Shown: positions 54,101 through 61,840 of the stretch, piece after piece
Position numbering within the stretch: position 1 is the stretch's first letter
Layout of the letters: every line of letters begins with the position of its first letter
Source: Cyanobacterium aponinum PCC 10605
GTDB lineage: Bacteria > Cyanobacteriota > Cyanobacteriia > Cyanobacteriales > Cyanobacteriaceae
Reading direction: 5' to 3'
DNA: 64,000 nt
Assembly: GCF_000317675.1 (NCBI RefSeq)
Contig: NC_019776.1
Coordinates: 3,596,001-3,660,000 of the forward strand
Translations under genes and position numbers: made by a program
The notes under the pieces: model-generated
The model's database searches: none
The model's input: the letters and a program-made list of their open reading frames with translations, nothing else
What the model was told of the DNA's origin: nothing

Positions 54101-54523
54101 AGCGAAAATCCATTGTTGCGATCGGGTTTAGCTTTAACGGGATTTAATCCTCAAGGAAATCAAATGAGTGGTGCATTGACGGCTTTAGATGCTTCTAGCT
54201 TATATTTATGGGGAACAAAATTAGTGGTTTTATCTGCCTGTCAAACGGGAGTAGGAGAAGTAAAAAATGGAGATGGGGTTTATGGATTAAGAAGGGCTTT
54301 TGTCTTGGCAGGGGCAGAGAGTCAATTAATGAGTTTATGGGATGTTTATGATGAAGGCACAAAAGATTTAATGATCAAATACTATCAAAAACTTACTCAG
54401 GGGGAAGGAAGATCCGAAGCATTACGTAACGTACAATTAGAAATGTTAAAGAGCGAAAAATATTATCATCCTGTTTTTTGGGCGGCGTTTATTCCTTCGG
54501 GGGATTGGCGAACTATTGAGTAA
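51119..54523 (+). CDS. TPR-CHAT protease (caspase-like)
   Basis: A 1134-residue protein. The signal peptide covers about residues 1-32. Residues about 45-570 carry at least 12 kinesin-light-chain-type TPRs of 42 residues (LYYQAEEIYQQALKIHQEVLG style). Residues about 650-1130 are a CHAT domain. The catalytic dyad is complete: H966 in LHLATHGFF and C1041 in LSACQTG. CHAT proteases are caspase-like cysteine proteases, used with TPR sensors in type III-E CRISPR systems and in bacterial gasdermin defence. Here it stands alone, exported, between repeats. Confidence 0.92.
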   Translation: MTHLLKTLLFLLSLGVIDFYINIFPLKAITVSQNIIVQNSENEKYTEAEKLYEQLFSLYQQGKYKEAIPIAEKIIVLAKELVGEKHPDTAEAINNLGTLYREIGDYKKAEDYYQQALSIYREVVGNKHPGTASSLNTLAGLYYYQGKYQEAEKIYQEVLAIQREVLGDKDIATATTLNNLALLYQNQGNYEGAQPLYEEALQVYFLVLGENHPDTATAMNNLGLLYQYQGDYQKAQNFYERALTVRKQVSGQKSPDVAQTLNNMALLAENKGDYPRAEALYKEAIAIYREVLGNNHPDTATSLNNLGLLYYYQGNYIAAEPLFKETLAIRQQILGAKHPDVALSLNNLALLYHSQGNHQEAESLYQDAIAIQKEVLGKNHPNTATSLNNLGELYRIQGNYESAQPLYQESLSIRLKVLGEKHPDTAQSLNNLALLYYSLGDYQTAEELYQQALKIHQEVLGEKHPFTATSFNNLGELYRIQGKYETAAPFYQQSLTIRKEILGENHPDVAQSFNNLALLYYNQGNYQSAEPLYKQAITIQQKVFGENHPDNATYLNNLAMVYWATDKLDSTLDYLTQGANVEEFNLAEFLNSSGDELRKQAYINTLYGTTNWTVSLHLNYAPENQKATDLALTTILRRKGRVLDAMSNIVSTLRQNSNPETEKIFNTLAEKRSQLASLTLQGVGKMSPTLYGELIASLEQNIRQLETDLSNNSAEFRTLNEEITLSTIAQQIPENTVLVEYIVYYPFEPKTETWGKPRYGVYVLDHNGKSQGIDLGETEIIDQLVEHFRGNLAYGDISDLDNLKKYAQQLYKLIFEPLLPLLNNKKTLLVSPDSQLNLIPFAALQDNQGKYLVEDYSISYLTSGRDLLRLKTKFQSQSQAIIVANPIYDLKINDDTNFMAMNRGANLRGGDLDALQWCCTALSGTKAEAEAIIPLLSQPLVYTEKDAHTTNITRIKAPKILHLATHGFFLPDVKNSPPPTLSDTQNNLEANIITSENPLLRSGLALTGFNPQGNQMSGALTALDASSLYLWGTKLVVLSACQTGVGEVKNGDGVYGLRRAFVLAGAESQLMSLWDVYDEGTKDLMIKYYQKLTQGEGRSEALRNVQLEMLKSEKYYHPVFWAAFIPSGDWRTIE

Positions 54524-54907
54524 TTAACCTCAGTTCGGTTTAAGAGTATCGGATAAGAGTAGGTGTCAGGTTGCAGGTTGCAGGTGGTAGGGGTTGAATA
54601 TATTCAACCCTTACGGTGATGAGGGGATGAGGGGATGAGGAGAAAGGGAGACAAGGTGTCAGGTTTCAGGTTTCGGGTTGCAGGTGTTGGAGAAACTAAT
54701 AAGTAACGAGTAATGAGTGTTCGGAGTTATTAATTATTCACTATTCACTATTTATCTTTGCCTCTTGCCCTAAATGTAGCCAAAATTAAAGTAAAAGTTA
54801 AGATCGTCGTCTTAATTACAGTTATCTTGAAAATCACTGCTATCATAGTTATTACTAACAATTAAAAACAACAATATTTAATTAACGTTAAATTTATCAA
54901 TCTATAT
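54524..54907. repeat. Composite repeat after the CHAT gene
   Basis: The stop-proximal repeat (AACCTCAGTTCGGTTTAAG at 54527) runs into the palindrome GTTGAATATATTCAACCC (about 54593-54610) and then the composite shared with 15420 and 29355 (heptamers, GTTGGAGAAACTAATAAG, GTTCGGAGTTATTAATTATT). From about 54770 it is AT-rich leader of the next small ORF. Confidence 0.72.
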
Positions 54908-55081
54908 ATGGAAGCTGGCGAACCGTCGAGGAAGAAAAAAGGTTTTAAGCAAGTATCTGTGGAAATTCTAGGTACATTAATTGCTTTAACAACTCTGACT
55001 ATACCTATTTTTTTAATCACCAATTTTTCAGATAACTCTAATTCTTCCCCTGCGAAATCTTTATTATTGATACCAAAATAG
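54908..55081 (+). CDS. Small single-span membrane protein (57 aa)
   Basis: A 57-residue ORF: a basic N-terminus (SRKKKGFKQVS), one hydrophobic helix (VEILGTLIALTTLTIPIFL, residues about 19-38) and a Ser-rich tail. The positive-inside orientation and clean helix look like a real small membrane protein. I do not recognise it. No clear ribosome binding site, so translation is less sure. It is convergent with psb28. Confidence 0.5.
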   Translation: MEAGEPSRKKKGFKQVSVEILGTLIALTTLTIPIFLITNFSDNSNSSPAKSLLLIPK

Positions 55082-55161
55082 TTTTCTAGGTAGATGGTGT
55101 CAAGGGAGTCGGCATGATTACCACAATCAACCGAACTCTTAAGCCTTATTTCCCAATGGAA

Positions 55162-55497
55162 TTATGATTTAGTGAAACCAAGACCATTTTCTTTTGCGTA
55201 ACGTTCCATAAAACGCATAAAACGATCCCACTCTTCAGGGTTTTTTATAACGTAGATAGCTTCGATCGCAGTTGGTTCTCCATTCACAAATTTACATTTT
55301 ACCTCACGAGTTACTAACTCTCCTTCTTCATCAATTAAGTACATTCCCGTTACTTCTTGAGTATTACCACTATCGAGAATTTTAGTGCTTTCAAAGCGAA
55401 AAGTTGCAGTGCCATTACTGCCATCACGGGAACGAGTTAATCTAACATCAGGAATAGATTCTTCTACAACACCTTGTGCAAATTCAATTCGAGCCAT
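55162..55497 (-). CDS. psb28: Photosystem II assembly factor Psb28
   Basis: A 111-residue Psb28: [40 protein letters not shown], and the end [16 protein letters not shown]. Psb28 binds the cytosolic face of PSII assembly intermediates (near CP47) and prevents premature electron transfer. I chose ATG 55497 because it gives the family-standard length, with an AGGA element 9 nt upstream; an in-frame TTG at 55503 is six bases earlier. Monocistronic. Confidence 0.94.
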   Translation of the reverse strand: MARIEFAQGVVEESIPDVRLTRSRDGSNGTATFRFESTKILDSGNTQEVTGMYLIDEEGELVTREVKCKFVNGEPTAIEAIYVIKNPEEWDRFMRFMERYAKENGLGFTKS

Positions 55498-55750
55498 TGA
55501 CAAATTTCCTTTTTATCTTGATCTTATTAAACTATATACTTATCTATCATCTCATACCATTGCTCATCAAGATTTAAATTTAGCAAAACCGAGGCATAAA
55601 GTTTGAAAGTTATAAGTTCGAGATTGTAGATAATTTGGTAAGTTCACCGCAACTTTCTAAAACTCCCTACCGCTTGGAAAACAAGCGAAGCAGACTATTC
55701 TAAATTCCCCAATTCCCAAATCTGGAGATTAGCTTAAAAATTATCAAAGA

Positions 55751-56257
55751 ATGTCAATCAATCGTTACCATAGAATAGAAGTGAAAGTAAAATCGCAATC
55801 TATGATTATTTCTATGGCAGAGTCAGCAAAGGTAAAAAAATATCTCGCCTATTGGTTTCAATTGGGAAAAAAAATTATTATTCCTAGCCAAAATACAGCC
55901 ATTTTACCTTCTAAAATTTTAAATGGTCACGGTTATGCTAATGAGTTTGAAGAATGTTGGCAATTAGTCACTGACGAAAATACAGGAGATTGTTATTTAG
56001 AGGGTACATCTCAAACTATTCAGCAATTACTATCTTCTCAGTGGGATATTACTGAATGTGCTCGTTGTAGTATGCCAGTGCCAATGATTGATGTGGGGAT
56101 ACAAAATAGCAGTTGTGTTTGTAACGATATGGATAACTGGCCCAATAATGAATTACCTTATCCTCGTCAACCAATTAATAATCAAGAAAACCTCAAACGG
56201 ATTTCAGAATCTCTTAAGCAGAAAAAAATAAGCAAAAATGATATTATTTTTAAATGA
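55751..56257 (+). CDS. Hypothetical protein with a cysteine cluster
   Basis: A 168-residue soluble protein. ECARCSMPVP (CxxC, about residue 101) and SSCVCNDMDNWP (CxC, about 124) make a possible zinc or Fe-S knuckle. The N-terminal half (YLAYWFQLGKKIIIPSQNTA) is beta-rich. I do not recognise the family, though the layout looks conserved in cyanobacteria. It is 24 bases before a LapA-like gene, so probably co-transcribed. Confidence 0.65.
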   Translation: MSINRYHRIEVKVKSQSMIISMAESAKVKKYLAYWFQLGKKIIIPSQNTAILPSKILNGHGYANEFEECWQLVTDENTGDCYLEGTSQTIQQLLSSQWDITECARCSMPVPMIDVGIQNSSCVCNDMDNWPNNELPYPRQPINNQENLKRISESLKQKKISKNDIIFK

Positions 56258-56281
56258 TTATCACAAGTATTCAAAGATCTA

Positions 56282-57148
56282 ATGGGATTTAAAAGTTTTG
56301 TTTTAATAGGCTCGATCGCATTTTGTATCATATTTGGATTGCAAAACAGAGGTGTGATCGTTCTTACCTTTTTCGGCTTTAATTCCCCTGCCTTACCCCT
56401 TTTTGTTTGGATACTTATGGCACTATTTACCGGGATTATTTCCAGTTTAATGATTAATCTGTTAAGTAATAACCCAATTCCAAAAAATAAAAAAAACCAA
56501 TCTTTCAATCCCCCTTACTCTCCTGCGCCTCAACCATCTCCCCAACCAATAAAAGCAAAACCAAATATTTCTCTCAACCAGAATCCTCCCATAGAAAAAG
56601 AAAAACCTCAATACCAATGGGAAGAAGATGATGTTTTTGAAGACTTACCAGACACTCCTATTATCAATACGCCTTTACCTATCAATAAACTTCCAGAAAA
56701 CGAGGTAGCTTATCCGAAAACAAAAATAGAGAGTGAGAGCAAAACACAGGAGCATATAAAAGAAACGACTAATAAAATAGAAGAAGAAGAAAAAATCAAA
56801 ATTGAAGAACCAAAACCCATTGACAGCCCCTCTACTGAAATTGAAACAGAAAACAAAACTTCAATGTCAGAGATAAGTAAGCTGTCAGAAGAAGATTATC
56901 CCCCTGAAAATTTACTTAAACCTCGTCAGGCTTCTCCATATTCTTATCAATCAAGAGAAAAAACCGAAATCAATCCCAAAAAAACCAAAAAAAATCCATC
57001 ACAAGCAAAAGAATCCCCCCCCCAACCAAAAAGAACCTATAAAGGAGTTTATGATGCCCCTTATCGGGTTATTGCCCCTGCCCAAACGAATAATACTGCC
57101 GAAAATTACGATAATTTTGATGATGAAGATGATGATTGGGATTTTTAA
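56282..57148 (+). CDS. LapA-like (DUF1049) membrane protein with long charged tail
   Basis: A 288-residue protein. Residues 1-60 hold two membrane helices and the LapA/DUF1049 pattern (IFGLQNRGVIVLTFFGFNSP). Residues 70-288 are a long, low-complexity, Pro/Lys/Glu-rich tail with many KPKPE- and SEE-type stretches and an acidic end DNFDDEDDDWDF. LapA-family proteins tie into lipopolysaccharide or envelope control in other bacteria; in cyanobacteria the tail type is usual but its role is unknown. It is followed by gene remnants. Confidence 0.8.
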   Translation: MGFKSFVLIGSIAFCIIFGLQNRGVIVLTFFGFNSPALPLFVWILMALFTGIISSLMINLLSNNPIPKNKKNQSFNPPYSPAPQPSPQPIKAKPNISLNQNPPIEKEKPQYQWEEDDVFEDLPDTPIINTPLPINKLPENEVAYPKTKIESESKTQEHIKETTNKIEEEEKIKIEEPKPIDSPSTEIETENKTSMSEISKLSEEDYPPENLLKPRQASPYSYQSREKTEINPKKTKKNPSQAKESPPQPKRTYKGVYDAPYRVIAPAQTNNTAENYDNFDDEDDDWDF

Positions 57149-57513
57149 GGAGGCGGAGTTATTGTTGCCAGTTTTACTTTTGAGCGAGTGGTAAAATTAG
57201 CACCTTTGTCGGCTCATTTTTTATGGGAATATAGCCCTAATTCTAATTTAATGATTGTAGAATTTGATCGCCGTTTTTTGCTCTGGAGAAAAGCTACTGT
57301 CAACAATTAAGTTTTCAAGTCAATATTAATATTATCAGAGATGCGATCGCATCTGGAATAGATTTGTTTGATTGTGCGGTACCAACGTGCTTAGGCAGAC
57401 ATGGGGCGACTTTAGTTCAAGGAGAGCAGACAAAGGTTGCAGATGCACCGAAACTTGATCGACTGAGTGTAAGGAAGCAGGTTATCCTGCTTGTTGTAGC
57501 CAAGCAACAATAA
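57149..57513 (+). pseudogene. Gene remnants, second part like tRNA-guanine transglycosylase
   Basis: The first open stretch (57149-57310) reads GGVIVASFTFERVVKLAPL and on to [10 protein letters not shown] without a start; I do not recognise it. The second (about 57312-57513) reads [20 protein letters not shown], then [15 protein letters not shown]. This resembles the bacterial Tgt segment GxDxFDCVxPTRxxRHG, and then degrades. An AAGCAGG-ttat-CCTGCTT hairpin follows (about 57474-57491). Both look like decayed genes. Confidence 0.45.
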
Positions 57514-57570
57514 GTGTTTCAAGTCTCCCTTTTGCTGTAAATAAAAATCAACCAGGTTTGTATCTAATAA

Positions 57571-59790
57571 TCAATTTTCCTTAGTTTCCAATTGATGTTG
57601 CACTAGGGGGCGTAAACTATTCAACCCTGCTGCGATCGCCGTTCCATTATGGATTATAGTAGCGAGTAGGGGATTTAAACCGATAGTAGAAGCAAAACCC
57701 AAGCCGATGAGATTAGGAGCGACCACTAACATGGTATTCTGTTCAATAAGATTTTGAGTTTGTTTTGCGATCAAAATTGCTTCTAAAATACTACTTAGAT
57801 CATTATTCATTAAGACAACATCCGCCGTTTCCCGTGCTATATCCGAACCATCAGCGAAAGAAATAGACACATCCGCATAGGCTAAAGCGACAGAATCGTT
57901 TAAACCATCTCCAACAAAAGCCACCGTTTTACCGCCTCTACTCAAATTTCTGACAATTTTTGCCTTATCTTCAGGGAAAGCATCAGCATGGACTTGCTGA
58001 GGGGGTATATTAAGCACTTTTGCCACCTGATGCGCCCTTGTTTGATTGTCACCAGTGAGAAGATGTACTTCTAAGCCGTAAAGATTTTGTAAATCATACA
58101 ATAAACTAGCACTTTCAGGGCGCAAAGGATCAGTATATTCCAGATAACCCATTAAATCACCATCACAGGCAACATAAACAAAAGATAAACCCTCTAAAAC
58201 ATCTGATTTGTCCTCATTTTCAGGAATAAAAGCAAAATTTACTCCCTGAGAGCGTAAAAACTTTTCGCTACCCACCATCACCGTTAAACCGTCAATTTCT
58301 GTCGTCATGCCCGAACCTACGCTATAATCCCAACTATTACGGGGTAAAACTTCTATTTTCTCTTGTTTCCCATAATTAACGATAGCTTCGGCCACAGGAT
58401 GAGTAATTCTTTGTTCAGCAGATACCGCTAACTGCAATAATCTTTGAGGGGTGATATTATCATTGACAGTTTCCACCCCAACCACCTTAATATTACCTTC
58501 CGTGAGAGTGCCTGTTTTATCAAAAACAATGGTATCAATTTCCCCTAACAATTCCATGGTGCGTCCACTTCTAACTAAAATACCGTGACGGGTAGTGTGA
58601 TCTAATGCACCTAAGAAAGCCGTCGGCATAGAGACACGGATACCAGTAACGAAATCGAGAGTTAAAATAGAGGCGGTGCGAGTCGGATCTTTTGTGGTAG
58701 CGAAGACAATTCCTGCTAAAATCATGGAAGGAATGATCAACTTATCTGCAACTTTTGCCGCATAGTTTGCCATTCTGGTATCATGGACTGGGGCTTTTTC
58801 TAATAATTCTATACTAGCCGCCGCTCTTGTTTGAGTGCCTATCCTTTCGGATTTTACTTTTATTTTACCTGATCGAACCAAAGTGGAAGCATAGACATAG
58901 GTATCAATTTGAGCAACAATGGGCATAGATTCACCGGTGAGTTGCTGTTGATCAACGGTAGCCTCTCCAAATGTTACTATACCATCAACGGGGATGCGTT
59001 CCCCCGGATAGACGATGACGATTTCTCCTGCTATCACCTCATCACTTTTAATTTGCACTATTTCCCCTTCTCTTTCTACCCACGCAAAACGCCCGATGGT
59101 ATCCAATAGATTAGCAGTTTTTTGTTCCGTCGATCGCGCCGTATATTCCCGAATCAAATCCCCTAACTCATGAAGGGTAATCACCAGAGAGGGAGTCAAC
59201 AACTTACCTTGTAAACCACTCAACACCAAAGCCATTAAATCGAGACAGTCGATATTGAGTTTATGATGGATAAAAACACTTTCCATCGCCCTTGTCGCAA
59301 CGGGTAAACCAGCAGTAATTAAGGCACTTCTCGCCAAAAACGTGATTAAACTGGAGGAGAAACCATTGGCAACAATAGCTAAACCAGTGGATACTAATGG
59401 TAAAGTTAAATTAGACCATGAGGGGCGATCGCATTCTTCATTTTGAGAGTCAGTGTCAGAGGTGCGATTGTTAATACTTGTAGAGTCAGATGCAATTTTT
59501 GACGAGAACATCCCATTATGATCTGAATTATACCCTAAAAAGAGACTATTTAAAAAAACATCTTGAGAAATTTCTCTCTGATAATTAATCACCATTGAAG
59601 AAGCGGACACATTGAAACGATAATCCTTAACCTCCTCCATTGCCATCAAACGTTTTTCCCATTGTTCTTGTAAAGCCTTTGTTAAGACAGGAGTGCGAAG
59701 GCGGATTCTCCCCTCAATACTATGGACAAGGGAATATTCACCGAGATGATTATTGTGAGAATGATTGATTGTTGCTTGAGTTAATGTCAT
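57571..59790 (-). CDS. P1B-like P-type ATPase with SMP metal motif and HMA_2-like N-terminus
   Basis: A 739-residue P-type ATPase. Residues about 18-88 (YSLVHSIEGRIRLRTPVL) are an HMA_2-like domain. TGES (about 285), the phosphorylation site FDKTGT (D424), THP (H464, the P1B hallmark) and GDGLND are intact. The membrane ion site, normally CPC/SPC, reads RVSMPTAFLG (about 385-394), a variant I know only from unstudied homologues. The substrate metal is therefore open. On the same strand lie the HMA_2-like, DUF5132 and FeoA genes, probably one system, with a TA block between. Confidence 0.87.
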   Translation of the reverse strand: MTLTQATINHSHNNHLGEYSLVHSIEGRIRLRTPVLTKALQEQWEKRLMAMEEVKDYRFNVSASSMVINYQREISQDVFLNSLFLGYNSDHNGMFSSKIASDSTSINNRTSDTDSQNEECDRPSWSNLTLPLVSTGLAIVANGFSSSLITFLARSALITAGLPVATRAMESVFIHHKLNIDCLDLMALVLSGLQGKLLTPSLVITLHELGDLIREYTARSTEQKTANLLDTIGRFAWVEREGEIVQIKSDEVIAGEIVIVYPGERIPVDGIVTFGEATVDQQQLTGESMPIVAQIDTYVYASTLVRSGKIKVKSERIGTQTRAAASIELLEKAPVHDTRMANYAAKVADKLIIPSMILAGIVFATTKDPTRTASILTLDFVTGIRVSMPTAFLGALDHTTRHGILVRSGRTMELLGEIDTIVFDKTGTLTEGNIKVVGVETVNDNITPQRLLQLAVSAEQRITHPVAEAIVNYGKQEKIEVLPRNSWDYSVGSGMTTEIDGLTVMVGSEKFLRSQGVNFAFIPENEDKSDVLEGLSFVYVACDGDLMGYLEYTDPLRPESASLLYDLQNLYGLEVHLLTGDNQTRAHQVAKVLNIPPQQVHADAFPEDKAKIVRNLSRGGKTVAFVGDGLNDSVALAYADVSISFADGSDIARETADVVLMNNDLSSILEAILIAKQTQNLIEQNTMLVVAPNLIGLGFASTIGLNPLLATIIHNGTAIAAGLNSLRPLVQHQLETKEN

Positions 59791-59813
59791 GGAAACCGTG
59801 ATAATATGTTATT

Positions 59814-60107
59814 ATGATTAAATCATTTAAAAATAAAGGCACAGAGGATATTTTTTATGGGGAAAATAGTAAATTAGCCCGAAAAACTTGTCCTCAAAAT
59901 CTTTGGCAAATAGCAAGAAGAAAATTAGATCAATTAGATTCTATAATTTCTTTAGCTGAATTAAAAATACCGCCAGGTAATCAATTTGAACCCCTAAAGG
60001 GCGATCGAGATGGACAATATAATATTAGAATTAATCAACAATACCGTATCTGTTTCTCTTGGCAAAATAACCATATTTGGGAAGTTGAAATAATCGATTA
60101 TCACTAA
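59814..60107 (+). CDS. higB: HigB/RelE-family toxin
   Basis: A 97-residue toxin of the plasmid-maintenance killer (HigB, PF05015) family: MIKSFKNKGTEDIFYGENSK, LKIPPGNQFEPLKGDRDGQY and the catalytic-type end NIRINQQYRICFSWQNN with EVEIIDYH. HigB cleaves mRNA in the ribosome. The order toxin-antitoxin (higB then higA) is the HigBA order. It is divergent from the ATPase start by 23 bases. Confidence 0.88.
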   Translation: MIKSFKNKGTEDIFYGENSKLARKTCPQNLWQIARRKLDQLDSIISLAELKIPPGNQFEPLKGDRDGQYNIRINQQYRICFSWQNNHIWEVEIIDYH

Positions 60108-60232
60108 GAATTAATTACATACTTCTTTCTCTTGCTTAGACAACACCGATAATTGATGATTAACCCCTTTGCGTCTTTGCTCCTTTGCGAGATAAAACCA
60201 TAATCTTAATATTGATAGAGAATAGAATAAGC

Positions 60233-60538
60233 ATGATCAACATTCCTACTCATAGACAACCAACCCATCCCGGAGAAATGCTACTGAAAGAGTTTTTAGA
60301 GCCTATGGGTATATCACAAAGAGAATTAGCGGATAAAATCCGAGTGCCTTACCAGAGAGTAAATGAAATAGTAAATTGTCGTCGAGGCATTAGCCCTAGT
60401 ACAGCTCTACGCCTAGCCAAATTTTTCGGCACATCAGCAGACTTTTGGCTTAACCTTCAACTACGTTGGGATTTATTCCACACTCAAACAAAAGAAAAGG
60501 AAGTATTAGCCCAAATTAAAGAATATATTGCCAGTTAA
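60233..60538 (+). CDS. higA: HigA-family antitoxin
   Basis: A 101-residue HTH antitoxin: HRQPTHPGEMLLKEFLEPMG (HigA signature), then the helix-turn-helix SQRELADKIRVPYQRVNEIV and GISPSTALRLAKFFGTSADF. HigA binds HigB and represses the operon. I chose ATG 60233; the frame extends upstream to 60185 but those residues do not fit. The 125-nt gap from higB is longer than usual. Confidence 0.9.
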   Translation: MINIPTHRQPTHPGEMLLKEFLEPMGISQRELADKIRVPYQRVNEIVNCRRGISPSTALRLAKFFGTSADFWLNLQLRWDLFHTQTKEKEVLAQIKEYIAS

Positions 60539-60549
60539 AATGAAAAATA

Positions 60550-60861
60550 ATGAGTTTAATTAACATTGATAAAATACCTCAAGATAAGTTAGAAAAAATT
60601 TGTCAAAAATGGTTAGTTAAAGAATTAGCTTTATTTGGCTCAATTTTGACTAATAAATTTAATGAGAATAGTGATATTGATGTTTTAGTCACGTTTGATG
60701 ATAGTGCTATGTGGAGTCTATTTGATATTGTTAGACTAAAAAATGAGTTAAAAAACTTATTCAAACAGGAAGTTGACTTAGTAGAAAAATCTGCATTATC
60801 TAATCCTTTTATTCGTTACGAAATTATCAATAATCCTCAAATTATTTATGAGTCAAATTAA
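60550..60861 (+). CDS. mntA: MntA-type antitoxin (minimal nucleotidyltransferase)
   Basis: A 103-residue MNT protein with the nucleotidyltransferase motif GS-X10-D-x-D: G30-S31 and D42-D44 (FGSILTNKFNENSDIDVLV), and a third Asp in KQEVDLVEK. MntA neutralises HepT by adding AMP to its Tyr residues. It overlaps the HepT gene by 14 bases and follows higA by 11, so HigBA and MntA-HepT sit in one transcript-like row. Confidence 0.9.
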   Translation: MSLINIDKIPQDKLEKICQKWLVKELALFGSILTNKFNENSDIDVLVTFDDSAMWSLFDIVRLKNELKNLFKQEVDLVEKSALSNPFIRYEIINNPQIIYESN

Positions 60862-61204
60862 TAGAAATTATGCTTTTCTTTGGGATATGTGGCAATCGAG
60901 TCAAAGAATTATTCTTTTTACCGAAAATACCTCATGGCAAGAATACCGCAATAATATCTTATTACAAAGTGCGATCGAGAGACAATTAGAAATATTAGGA
61001 GAAGCGGCAAGACGAATATCCGATGATTTTCAGCAAGAAAACAAGCAAATTCCTTGGAGTGATATTATTGGGCAAAGGAATATTATTGCCTATCAATATG
61101 AAAAAGTTGATCAAAAAAGAATTTGGCAAGTAATCACTGTTGACATTCCTAATCTTGTTATTGAATTAGAAAAAATTATCCCCCCTATGCCACCAGAAAT
61201 ATAA
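60848..61204 (+). CDS. hepT: HepT-like HEPN protein with altered RX4HXY motif
   Basis: A 118-residue HEPN (DUF86) protein: RIILFTENTSWQEY, then LQSAIERQLEILGEAARRI. The ribonuclease motif R-X4-6-H reads R77-NIIA-Y82-Q-Y84, so the catalytic His is Tyr while the Tyr that MntA modifies (Y84) is kept. One base (C to T at 61091) would restore His. It is either a catalytically dead toxin or a divergent one. It overlaps mntA by 14 bases. Confidence 0.86.
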   Translation: MSQINRNYAFLWDMWQSSQRIILFTENTSWQEYRNNILLQSAIERQLEILGEAARRISDDFQQENKQIPWSDIIGQRNIIAYQYEKVDQKRIWQVITVDIPNLVIELEKIIPPMPPEI

Positions 61205-61221
61205 CTAACAACTAATACTTC

Positions 61222-61752
61222 TTATTCTCCCTTCGCCGCATCAATAATACTCATCAACTTAAACCCTAAATCCATATCCGATAAATTTCCTGCATCGTAT
61301 TTGATTACCACAGAGGAAACGGTGCGATTCATACGCACATTTAAAACGTTATCATCATCATTGAGTAATCTTTCTAGGCGTTTAGCAAATAGTGCATCTT
61401 TTTTTATTTGAGGAATACGCAATCTAATTCTGCCTTTAACAGAGTGAAGAATCGACATTTCCTCCTCATCCTCAGAAACATTGGTTTGATTTTGTGTCGT
61501 CGATGATTGTGTATCTTGAGAAGGACTTTTTTTTAATTCCTTAAATAGTTGACGAAAAACCGTTGCTACTCCTAAATTAACTAATAAAGCCTTTGCACCC
61601 CTTAATTGAAATTGACTGGTTACAAATAGTCCAAACATAACAGGAATAATCATTTCAACTTCTTCATGTTCCTTTAAAAAAGTTGCAATTTGTTCTTTAT
61701 TTTCTGTGGTAGTAATAGCAGAATTTTCTGCCGTTACTGTTGCATTAGTCAT
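61222..61752 (-). CDS. HMA_2-like domain protein
   Basis: A 176-residue protein. Residues about 1-95 are helical and hydrophobic in part (FLKEHEEVEMIIPVMFGLFV, a possible membrane-associated region with KALLVNLGVATVF). Residues 98-176 match the N-terminal HMA_2-like domain of the ATPase at 57571 (ILHSVKGRIRLRIPQIKKDA and VIKYDAGNLSD), without the CxxC of classic HMA domains. It probably interacts with the ATPase, for example as an extra domain. Next to DUF5132 and FeoA on the same strand. Confidence 0.72.
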   Translation of the reverse strand: MTNATVTAENSAITTTENKEQIATFLKEHEEVEMIIPVMFGLFVTSQFQLRGAKALLVNLGVATVFRQLFKELKKSPSQDTQSSTTQNQTNVSEDEEEMSILHSVKGRIRLRIPQIKKDALFAKRLERLLNDDDNVLNVRMNRTVSSVVIKYDAGNLSDMDLGFKLMSIIDAAKGE

Positions 61753-61840
61753 AATCTATTTCTCCTCATCATAAATATATATATGAAGATAAGTATCTCT
61801 TTTTCTGAATAAGTAAGATAGCCAATTATTTTTACATTTT

